Assembly (NCBI GenBank): GCA_026391515.1
Contig: JAPLEC010000106.1
Location: forward strand, 1 to 9,441
Source: Bacteroidia bacterium
Lineage (GTDB): Bacteria > Bacteroidota > Bacteroidia > Bacteroidales > VadinHA17
DNA: 9,441 nt
Direction: 5' to 3'
Numbering within the stretch: position 1 is the first letter of the stretch; every line of letters starts with the position of its first letter. The translations under genes were made by a program, and so were the position numbers. The notes under the pieces were generated by a model that saw nothing but the letters and a program-made list of their open reading frames with translations, was not told the DNA's origin and searched no databases. Below are positions 1-6,057 of this stretch, in pieces.

Positions 1-1037
1 TTACAGATGCCGATCTTGAGGTAGTAAGGACAAAGTTTTCCAAGGGATTATCACTCGACGATATGAGGGCGATAAATGATATTGTTCCGGGAGTGAAAGG
101 AATAGCTCCGCAATCAGAGACCAAGCTCGATGCAATGTACAGCGATAAATCCTCAAAGGCTACAGTTATAGGTGTAACTCCTGAAGTGACCAGTATTCTG
201 AATTATAGGGTAGATAAGGGAATTTTCATTGACAAGGATCAATACTACAGGCAGCTGAAAGTCTGTGTACTGGGTGCAAATATTGCCCGTGAGCTTTTCA
301 GCTATGAGGACCCGCTTGGTAAAAATATTAAACTCGGAGACCAATGGTTCGAGGTCGCAGGGGTGCTTAAGACAAAGGCTCTTTTCACCGAAACTGTCGG
401 TGAGCTGGCTGCCCGCGACCTTAATAATGATGTATATATCCCCCTTTCGACATTTGGGAAAAGGATACCAAAGGCAAATACACTTTTAAGCGAATTGAAG
501 CAGGCAACAGTTAAGCTGGAAAGCTCTGAAAGGTTAATAGAGTCTTCTGATGTTATTAAAAGTATTCTCTCACGTCGTCATTTCAACAATGACGATTTCA
601 GCATTATAATTCCTTATGAGCTGATGGAACAGGAGAAAAAAGAAAGCCGCATTTACAACCTTCTATTGGCATCAATAGCAGCAATTTCACTTATAGTAGG
701 GGGTATAGGCATAATGAATATTATGCTTGCTTCCGTATTGGAGCGAACACAGGAAATAGGTATCAGACGGGCTGTCGGGGGACGAAGATCTGATATCATG
801 GGTCAGTTTGTTATGGAAGCAATGGCAATCAGCATTACCGGAGGTCTTATCGGTGTTTTCCTGGGAATTGTCCTTTCGCTGGGAATCGGGCTTTTAACAG
901 AAGTTAAAACATATCTTACACTCTATTCGATTTTCATTGCATTCAGTTTTTCTGTACTCGTAGGGATCACTTTCGGTTATCTCCCTGCAAAAAGAGCAGC
1001 TGATCTCAAGCCAATAGAATCTATCAGGCATGAATAG
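1..1037 (+). CDS. MacB/FtsX-family ABC transporter permease, 3' part only
   Basis: This is the C-terminal part of an inner-membrane permease of the MacB type, which works with a separate ATPase and usually a periplasmic adaptor to move substrates or transmit force across the envelope. The frame is open from position 3, upstream of the ATG at 63 (reading LSLDDMRAINDIVPGVKGIA), so that ATG is internal and the true start lies outside the window. Counting from the ATG, residues 1 to about 185 are the periplasmic core domain (ending of MacB_PCD, with GANIARELF and DPLGKNI). Residues 198-222, about 252-280 and 286-307 are membrane helices of the FtsX domain. The motif ERTQEIGIRRAVGGRRSDI between the first two helices is the cytoplasmic loop typical of MacB permeases, and the end PAKRAADLKPIESIRHE is the usual family C-terminus. 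The family call is certain; the substrate cannot be read from the sequence. Confidence 0.93.
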   Translation, partial: TDADLEVVRTKFSKGLSLDDMRAINDIVPGVKGIAPQSETKLDAMYSDKSSKATVIGVTPEVTSILNYRVDKGIFIDKDQYYRQLKVCVLGANIARELFSYEDPLGKNIKLGDQWFEVAGVLKTKALFTETVGELAARDLNNDVYIPLSTFGKRIPKANTLLSELKQATVKLESSERLIESSDVIKSILSRRHFNNDDFSIIIPYELMEQEKKESRIYNLLLASIAAISLIVGGIGIMNIMLASVLERTQEIGIRRAVGGRRSDIMGQFVMEAMAISITGGLIGVFLGIVLSLGIGLLTEVKTYLTLYSIFIAFSFSVLVGITFGYLPAKRAADLKPIESIRHE

Positions 1038-1057
1038 AATTTTAATCTTTTAAGAAG

Positions 1058-1219
1058 TTAATTATTCTTTTGAATGGCAACAGCTTTTTTTGATGCTTCG
1101 AGATGATCAAACTCACTGTAGAAGTGAAAGAGGTGTTCGTTATAAAAGGGACAGCCTATTACATCATATACTTTAATATCATCCTGGAATAGTTGAGTCA
1201 CGCTGCATTTTGTTTTCGG
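1058..1219 (-). pseudogene. Possible C-terminal remnant of a minus-strand gene
   Basis: On the minus strand a frame is open from 1219 down to a TAA at 1058-1060, giving 53 residues. It contains a protein-like stretch, DVIGCPFYNEHLFHFYSEFD, followed by a lysine-rich end. A TAA at 1220-1222 closes the frame upstream and there is no ATG inside it, only a GTG, so an intact gene is unlikely. It reads like the tail of a gene whose 5' part has been lost. The family is not recognised. It could also be a chance open frame, as 53 codons is short. Confidence 0.25.
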
Positions 1220-1222
1220 TTA

Positions 1223-1259
1223 TCTTGAGACGGTTCACCTCAACTATAAAATCTCAAGA
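1223..1259. repeat. 8-bp inverted repeat with competing arms
   Basis: TCTTGAGA (1223-1230) and TCTCAAGA (1252-1259) are exact reverse complements separated by 21 nt. The core TTGAG (1225-1229) can also pair with CTCAA inside CTCAAC (1239-1244), and GTTGAG at 1192-1197 can pair with that same CTCAAC. No T-tract follows, so it is not a terminator by itself. The role is unknown and the alternative pairings may be chance. Confidence 0.35.
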
Positions 1260-1284
1260 ACCCCTGAAAACTAACCGTGCTATT

Positions 1285-1324
1285 TCCATCCATCTGAGGT
1301 AATGCTTGGGTGGATGGATTTTTT
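1285..1324 (+). terminator. Rho-independent terminator upstream of the CHAT gene
   Basis: A stem is formed by 1285-1294 (TCCATCCATC) and 1309-1318 (GGTGGATGGA), ten pairs including one G-U, with a 14-nt loop. It is followed at once by six T residues at 1319-1324 and more T-rich sequence. The T-tract is on the plus side only, so it would stop transcripts arriving from the permease side and insulate the CHAT gene. Confidence 0.75.
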
Positions 1325-1325
1325 A

Positions 1326-1357
1326 TTTGACTTGTGTAAATGTCTTTTGTAACTTTA
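1326..1357 (+). promoter_or_regulatory. Bacteroidota-type promoter for the CHAT gene
   Basis: TTTG at 1326-1329 is followed after 20 nt by TAACTTTA at 1350-1357. This fits the -33 (TTTG) and -7 (TAnnTTTG) elements used by the Bacteroidota primary sigma factor, with a mismatch only in the last base of the -7 box. It sits right behind the terminator and about 70 nt before the ATG. The sequence around it is nearly repeated before the surface operon at 5466-5498, which strengthens the call. Confidence 0.7.
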
Positions 1358-1400
1358 ACATGATCAATTTTATTCAGCAGATTTCTAGAACAGCTCTTAA

Positions 1401-1420
1401 TAACAACTAATTAATTGTTA
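1401..1420. promoter_or_regulatory. Near-perfect palindrome in the CHAT gene leader
   Basis: The 20-bp sequence TAACAACTAATTAATTGTTA matches its own reverse complement at 18 of 20 positions. It ends four bases before the ATG at 1425 and lies downstream of the predicted promoter, so it is probably within the transcript. It could be an operator for a dimeric DNA-binding protein, or an mRNA hairpin (arms TAACAA and TTGTTA) that affects initiation. AT-rich leaders make such palindromes easier to find by chance. Confidence 0.35.
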
Positions 1421-1424
1421 TAAA

Positions 1425-4337
1425 ATGAAAAAGATTCTCTTCTTTATTATTTGTGTGAATGCATATTATTATTCATTTTCACAAACCATCACTGCCGATA
1501 CTACTTTAGCAAATCAATATTTCGATTTAGCCAGGAAGTATGAAAATGATTCCAGGTTCGATACTGCAATTTTCTATGCAGAGAAAGCACAAGCTTTGAA
1601 TATCAAATATTTCGGAGAAAATAGTATTAAAAACGCCAATGTTTTACATTTACTTGGTAGAATATCCAATACCAACAATAAATATGATCTCGCATTGGAG
1701 TATAATTTAAAAGCCTTAAAAATAAGAAATGAAATCCTTGGCGAAAAACATATAGATGTGACCAAGAGTTATATCAATATCGGTGTCGTTTATTATAATA
1801 AAGGTGAATACGAAAAGGCTCTGGAATCTTATTTTAAAGCTTCACAAATAGTTATAGAAATTCTTGGCGAGAAACATCCTTATGTGGCTACAAGTTATAA
1901 TAATATTGGGAATGTTTATGATGAAAAAGGTGAATACGATAAAGCACTGGAATATATTTTTAAATCATTACAAATCAGAAAAGAAGTCCTTGGTGAGAAA
2001 CATCCTGATGTGGCTACAAGTTATAATAATATTGGAATTGTCTATACTGATAAAAGTGAATATGATAAAGCATTGGAATATTATTTTAAGACTATGCAAT
2101 TAAAAAAAGAAATCTTTGGAGAAAACCATCCTGACATAGCTGCGATTTACAATAATATTGGAATTGTCTATACTGATAAAGGTGAATATGATAAGGCTCT
2201 AGAATATCATTTAAAGGCTTTACAGATAAAAAAAGAAATCTATGGAGAAAACCATCACGATGTAGCTGCGAGTTATAGCAATATTGGACTTCTTTATTAT
2301 AAAAAAAGAGAATATGATTTGGCACTGGAATATTGTTTTAAAGCCTTGCAAATAGACATTAAAATCCTTGGTGAGAAACATCCTTATTTGGCTATAAATT
2401 ATAATAATGTTGGAAGTATATATTCTGATAAGGGTGAATACGATAAAGCTTTGGGATATTTTCAAAAAGGAGAAGTAACTTGTTTACGAAACTATAATGA
2501 TACGACAAATGTGTATTCTCTTCCTTCAGTCACAAACAGTCTTGATTGGTATTATTTATTGCAGTCCCTTCAGGCACAAGCTCAAATTATTGGTGATAAA
2601 AGTAAAATACTAAAAGATCTTAAATATGCTGACAGGGAGAAAATTACCCTCAGACATTATCAGGTTTGCGACACATTAATTGATATAACCCGTAAAGGAA
2701 TAAGTACTCAATCTGATAAACTGGCATTAGGTGAAAAAGCAAGCCAGGTCTATAAAGAAGCGATTGATCTTCTAACATGTCTTCAACCAATTAACAATGC
2801 AGAGGTTGGGAAAAACATTTCTGATAATGATCGCAATCTGGCTTTATATTTTTCGGAAAAGAGCAAGTCATCAGTTCTTCTTGAAGCACTTGCCGGTCAG
2901 GAAGCACAGAAATATGCTGGTATCCCTGATAGCCTATTGCAAAAGGAGCATAATTTAAAAATTGATGTTGCCTTTTATACAAAAAAGCTGGCAGAACCTG
3001 AAATATTAGATAGTGCTCAAGTTATATTTTACCGGGACAGATTATTTCGCAGAAATCGAAGTTACGATAGCTTAATATTGGTTTTTGAAAAACAATTTCC
3101 CAAATATCACAATTTGAAATATAATACTAAACCCGCAACAGTAAAGGATATCCAAAACCTGTTGGACGAAAAAACTGCACTGATTTCATATTTTACGGGA
3201 GATAGCACAATTACCATATTTACATTTACAAAAAGTAATTTTAATGTGCAGAAAGTACCTAAGATTATAAACTTAAATGACAGTATTATCTGGTTTCGTT
3301 ATGGGTTGACTAAAATCGGCCCAAGTATGCAAGAAAATTATTTAAGGTTAGGTTTTAAGCTCTATCAGCAACTCTTCCCTGATAATGCACCTATCGGCAG
3401 AAAGATTAAAAATCTTGTTATAATTCCTGATGGTAGCCTGGCAACATTGCCGTTCGAAAGTTTATTGACAGCAAACTTTACAGGAGATATTAATGCATAT
3501 AAAGAATACCCCTACCTGGTTAAAAAATATAATATCAGTTATTCATATTCTGCGAACTTGTTTTATCTGACATTTTCCAAGGAGGCTTCTTCAACAATTG
3601 AGATAACAAAAATGAATGACTGGCTAGCATTTGCGCCAGTTTTTGATGACACTGGAGATCACAATCTGTCAGTATCCTCGCGTGAGCTACAGAAACAGTT
3701 AAGCTTGCTTAAGACAGATTCTTCGATGATAAATCGTTCAATGTTTAACAGAAGTCATATTAAACCACTGCCGGGAACGGAAACTGAGATTGAAGCTGTT
3801 TTTAGACTTTATGATGATAACAACCTTAAAGCCAAAGTTTTATTACATGATGATGCCAATGAAGAATCCATAAAATCAGGTGAACTGGAACAATACAAAG
3901 CATTACACTTCGCAACTCATGGCTTTGTTAATTCCGAGAAGCCTGAACTTTCAGGCCTATTGCTGGCACAAGACACGACAGGAGGGGAAGATGGAGTATT
4001 GTATTCTGGTGAAATATATAATTTGAAATTAAATGCTGACTTAGTTGTTCTTTCAGCCTGTGAGACTGGTCTTGGTAAAATTCAGAAAGGTGAGGGAATA
4101 ATCGGATTAACCAGAGCATTACTTTATGCCGGAGCTAAGAATATAATTGTCTCACTTTGGCAAGTTGCAGATGAAAGTACATCTGATTTGATGGTGAATT
4201 TCTATAAAAATAGTCTTGAAAGCAAAGGTACTCTAACCTATTCTGAAGCTTTACGAAATGCAAAGCTTGAAATGATAAAAGAAGGGAAATATTCACATCC
4301 GTATTTTTGGTCACCATTTATATTAATTGGTAAATAG
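1425..4337 (+). CDS. Exported TPR-CHAT domain caspase-like protease
   Basis: A 970-residue protein. Residues 1-19 form a signal peptide (MKK, hydrophobic core, then FSQ at residues 18-20), so the protein should leave the cytoplasm. Residues 29-322 are seven tandem 42-residue TPR units of the kinesin-light-chain type, with an eighth partial unit to about 360. Consensus pieces are YNNIG, KGEYDKALEY and GEKHPDVA. Residues about 365-575 are a mostly helical linker. From about 580 (LDEKTALISYF) to the end is the CHAT region. The catalytic histidine is in HFATHG (His832) and the cysteine in LSACETG (Cys879). The motifs GEGIIGLTRALLYAGAK and SLWQVAD and the end YFWSPFILIGK are typical of complete CHAT domains. 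CHAT proteins are clan CD peptidases related to separase and caspases, and the TPR array probably recognises a partner or substrate. No membrane anchor or T9SS tail is seen. The ATG at 1425 is chosen because it gives a clean signal peptide. The substrate is unknown. Confidence 0.93.
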   Translation: MKKILFFIICVNAYYYSFSQTITADTTLANQYFDLARKYENDSRFDTAIFYAEKAQALNIKYFGENSIKNANVLHLLGRISNTNNKYDLALEYNLKALKIRNEILGEKHIDVTKSYINIGVVYYNKGEYEKALESYFKASQIVIEILGEKHPYVATSYNNIGNVYDEKGEYDKALEYIFKSLQIRKEVLGEKHPDVATSYNNIGIVYTDKSEYDKALEYYFKTMQLKKEIFGENHPDIAAIYNNIGIVYTDKGEYDKALEYHLKALQIKKEIYGENHHDVAASYSNIGLLYYKKREYDLALEYCFKALQIDIKILGEKHPYLAINYNNVGSIYSDKGEYDKALGYFQKGEVTCLRNYNDTTNVYSLPSVTNSLDWYYLLQSLQAQAQIIGDKSKILKDLKYADREKITLRHYQVCDTLIDITRKGISTQSDKLALGEKASQVYKEAIDLLTCLQPINNAEVGKNISDNDRNLALYFSEKSKSSVLLEALAGQEAQKYAGIPDSLLQKEHNLKIDVAFYTKKLAEPEILDSAQVIFYRDRLFRRNRSYDSLILVFEKQFPKYHNLKYNTKPATVKDIQNLLDEKTALISYFTGDSTITIFTFTKSNFNVQKVPKIINLNDSIIWFRYGLTKIGPSMQENYLRLGFKLYQQLFPDNAPIGRKIKNLVIIPDGSLATLPFESLLTANFTGDINAYKEYPYLVKKYNISYSYSANLFYLTFSKEASSTIEITKMNDWLAFAPVFDDTGDHNLSVSSRELQKQLSLLKTDSSMINRSMFNRSHIKPLPGTETEIEAVFRLYDDNNLKAKVLLHDDANEESIKSGELEQYKALHFATHGFVNSEKPELSGLLLAQDTTGGEDGVLYSGEIYNLKLNADLVVLSACETGLGKIQKGEGIIGLTRALLYAGAKNIIVSLWQVADESTSDLMVNFYKNSLESKGTLTYSEALRNAKLEMIKEGKYSHPYFWSPFILIGK
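1509..2516 (+). repeat. Tandem 126-bp (42-residue) TPR-coding repeats
   Basis: About eight head-to-tail units of 126 bp lie inside the CHAT gene. Unit boundaries in residues are 29, 71, 113, 155, 197, 239, 281 and 323. Central units are nearly identical at DNA level. The bases around 1870-1911 recur around 1996-2037 with few changes, and AATATTGGAATTGTCTATAC occurs around 2030 and again around 2156, 126 bp later. This shows recent duplication or gene conversion of units, and gain or loss of a unit would keep the frame. Confidence 0.88.
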
Positions 4338-4489
4338 GTGTTCGGTATTACACAGAACTTTTACCTCTTTTAAAAATTATTTCTGTCATTGATCTTTACT
4401 AAATTTCCAGATTCTGGGGACTTGGTGAAGTAGGATATTAGTTTTTAACAATCAAATTTCAAATAATTTAATCTAATAATTTTACTACT

Positions 4490-4978
4490 ATGAGTAATTG
4501 TGGATGTATTGGCATATATCGTGCAACACGTTTAGATGAATCTTACAGAGAGATTCTTAAAATGTACCAACAGATTGTCAAAGAAGATACCTGCTGGTTC
4601 TCCATTGAGCTTGAATGGCATTTAAAGCCTACCTATACTAACTCTGAAAAACAACAGCTTGCTAAAGTATTTAATCAATTCCCGGAACAGGTAATATGGA
4701 TATTCGGAGAGAGTGACAGGATATTTGTTGCAGCACATGAAATCATTAAGCATTTTGGTGGACTGCTTCAAGTAAAAACTTCGCATAATAGAGACTATAT
4801 TAATTCATATCCTGGTGTAAAAATTGAAATTCAGAAGAAGAATTATAAAGATCCATTAAAGTATAAACCTGACTACTGGCTGGTAGATCATATTTTCATC
4901 AGGACATATTATACATCATTCAGTAAATTTACAAGGTTCAAGCTTGATTCGTTTTTACCAAGTGCTTATTCCATTTAA
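4490..4978 (+). CDS. Hypothetical protein, 162 residues
   Basis: Not recognised as a known family. There is no signal peptide or membrane helix, so a cytosolic location is likely. The start MSNCGCIGIYRATR carries two close cysteines. The middle has alternating helix-like and strand-like parts (YREILKMYQQIV, VIWIFGESDRIFVAAHEIIKHFG), and the C-terminus is rich in aromatic and basic residues (KYKPDYWLVDHIF). It follows the CHAT gene by 152 bp and precedes the next small gene by 22 bp, so it probably shares a transcript with the latter. No convincing promoter was found directly upstream, so read-through from the CHAT gene is possible. Small cytosolic proteins of this look are common as immunity or regulatory proteins in accessory loci, but that is inference only. 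Confidence 0.75.
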   Translation: MSNCGCIGIYRATRLDESYREILKMYQQIVKEDTCWFSIELEWHLKPTYTNSEKQQLAKVFNQFPEQVIWIFGESDRIFVAAHEIIKHFGGLLQVKTSHNRDYINSYPGVKIEIQKKNYKDPLKYKPDYWLVDHIFIRTYYTSFSKFTRFKLDSFLPSAYSI

Positions 4979-5000
4979 AAACAATTAATTTAATAGAAAA

Positions 5001-5408
5001 ATGACTGCACAAGCGCCTGATTATATATTTATTAATGGGATTAAATACTCCTTGTTTACGAATCCTTTAGGCCAGTACTGGTCGAAAAAGAATCCTATGC
5101 CACCAATAGGTCTACCTTCTACAGACTGTTGGAGAGGGTATTTGGCAACCTGGGAGATAATAGATAATTGCTTATATCTAGTAGCTGTTATATTCCACTC
5201 TCCTGGTGGAGATAAGGATTTAGATTATCTATTCCCAAACAGTATTAGTAAAATAAAGGCTACATGGTATACGGGTGAACTAAAGATACCATTAGGAGAT
5301 TGTTTACAATATGTACATGGTGGCTACGAATCAACATATGATTCAGACTGGTTTATTAGTATAAAAAATGGCAATATTGTAAGTCAAAGATACAAGGCTA
5401 ATTACTAG
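5001..5408 (+). CDS. Hypothetical protein, 135 residues, CWRGY/TGELKIP family
   Basis: A soluble protein without a signal peptide. It matches from memory a widespread but uncharacterised family of small bacterial proteins with three conserved pieces: a start like YIFINGIKYSLFTNPLGQYW (residues 8-27), a central CWRGYLATWEI (43-53) followed by a strand-rich LYLVAVIF, and ATWYTGELKIP then LQYVHGGYESTYD (residues 87-114). The fold looks all-beta. The gene starts 22 bp after the preceding small gene, so the two form a pair. A hairpin lies just after it. No biochemical role is known to me; family membership is a recognition call, not a search result. Confidence 0.78.
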   Translation: MTAQAPDYIFINGIKYSLFTNPLGQYWSKKNPMPPIGLPSTDCWRGYLATWEIIDNCLYLVAVIFHSPGGDKDLDYLFPNSISKIKATWYTGELKIPLGDCLQYVHGGYESTYDSDWFISIKNGNIVSQRYKANY

Positions 5409-5425
5409 CAAACCATGAATTTCTG

Positions 5426-5456
5426 TCACTTAGAGTATAAGTGATTATTCTTCCTT
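5426..5456 (+). terminator. Possible terminator after the two small genes
   Basis: TCACTT (5426-5431) and AAGTGA (5439-5444) form a perfect 6-bp stem with a 7-nt loop, extended by a possible G-U pair. A T-rich but interrupted tail (TTATTCTTCCTT) follows. The stem is short and the tail is broken, so termination may be weak. Its place, 17 bp after the stop at 5408 and just before a new promoter, supports the call. Confidence 0.4.
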
Positions 5457-5465
5457 AAAAATAAA

Positions 5466-5498
5466 TTTGACTTGTATAGTAATTGTCTCGTAACTTTG
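5466..5498 (+). promoter_or_regulatory. Bacteroidota-type promoter for the surface-protein operon
   Basis: TTTG at 5466-5469 and TAACTTTG at 5491-5498, spaced by 21 nt, match the Bacteroidota -33 and -7 consensus exactly. It lies about 40 nt before the ATG at 5537. The block ATTTGACTTGT, then TGTCT, then GTAACTTT is shared in order with the promoter before the CHAT gene. Confidence 0.78.
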
Positions 5499-5536
5499 TT
5501 AAAATATCCTGATTCTAAATATTTAATCACAATTTT

Positions 5537-6025
5537 ATGACTCGTATTAGTAAAACAATTCTTGTATTATTTATAAGTTGTTTTTATATAACAATAGTTC
5601 AAGGACAAACAACTATCCTTTCGTCAGGGAGTAATGCCTCCGGAGGAAATGGTACAGTCAGCTGTTCCATTGGACAGGTCGTTTACACCACCAACATCGG
5701 AGCTTCAGGTCGTGTAACTCAGGGAGTTCAGCAACCCTTTGAAATTTCGATTGAGGTAGGAGTTGAACAAGCAAATGACATTAACCTTGTTTGTTCGGCT
5801 TACCCAAATCCTGCAGACGATTATCTTACTCTGGAGGTTAAAAACTCCGACAACAAAAATTTATCGTACCAACTTTTTGATGTTAAAGGGAAACTCCTTA
5901 AAGAAAAGAAAGTAACAGGAAATGTTACCCGGATTTCAATGGTAAACCTGTTGCCCTCTGTATACCTATTAAAAGTCATAGATAATCAAAAAGAAATAAA
6001 AATATTCAAGATCATTAAGAAATGA
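5537..6025 (+). CDS. Small exported protein with T9SS type A sorting domain
   Basis: A 162-residue protein. Residues 1-22 are a signal peptide (core ILVLFISCFYITIV, cleavage near VQGQ). Residues 26-70 are a short strand-rich segment (SSGSNASGGNGTVSCSIGQV and VTQGVQQPFEI) often seen just before sorting domains in Bacteroidota. Residues 88-162 are a T9SS type A C-terminal domain: AYPNPADDYLTLEV at the start, LFDVKGKLLKEKKV in the middle, LLPSVYLLKV, and a basic end FKIIKK. Such domains direct cargo through the outer membrane by the Por/Spr system and are normally removed on attachment. Almost nothing is left as cargo once signal and sorting domain are removed, about 65 residues. It is first in a three-gene unit, 32 bp before the next gene. 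Confidence 0.88.
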   Translation: MTRISKTILVLFISCFYITIVQGQTTILSSGSNASGGNGTVSCSIGQVVYTTNIGASGRVTQGVQQPFEISIEVGVEQANDINLVCSAYPNPADDYLTLEVKNSDNKNLSYQLFDVKGKLLKEKKVTGNVTRISMVNLLPSVYLLKVIDNQKEIKIFKIIKK

Positions 6026-6057
6026 TGTGTTAGATGTAATCATTAAATCACAAATAG

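Larger units (their letters stand above)
1038..1424. other. 387-bp intergenic region between permease and CHAT gene
   Basis: No intact gene is seen here. From left to right it holds a weak A/T hairpin just after the permease stop (AAGAA at 1052-1056 and TTCTT at 1065-1069), the minus-strand remnant, an 8-bp inverted repeat at 1223-1259, a terminator hairpin, a promoter and a palindrome close to the CHAT start codon. The last three are listed separately. Confidence 0.7.

Noticed and set aside
63..1037. Treating the ATG at 63 as the permease start
   Set aside because: The frame is open upstream to position 3 and the upstream residues continue the periplasmic core domain, so the gene begins outside the window.
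1225..1244. tRNA T-arm (GGTTCACCTC)
   Set aside because: No acceptor, D-arm or anticodon arm can be drawn around it, so it is not a tRNA.
1864..2465. Alternative-frame and minus-strand open frames over the TPR region
   Set aside because: They repeat with the 126-bp period of the TPR units and are shadows of the real gene.
1509..2516. CRISPR array
   Set aside because: The regular repeats are 126-bp protein-coding TPR units in one open frame, without short direct repeats and unique spacers.
4341..4380. Terminator after the CHAT gene
   Set aside because: Only 4-bp stems can be drawn (GTTC/GAAC or GTGT/ACAC) with an interrupted T-tract, too weak to support.
4414..4446. Separate promoter for the gene at 4490
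   Set aside because: TAGTTTTT at 4439-4446 partly fits a -7 box but there is no TTTG at the proper distance upstream.
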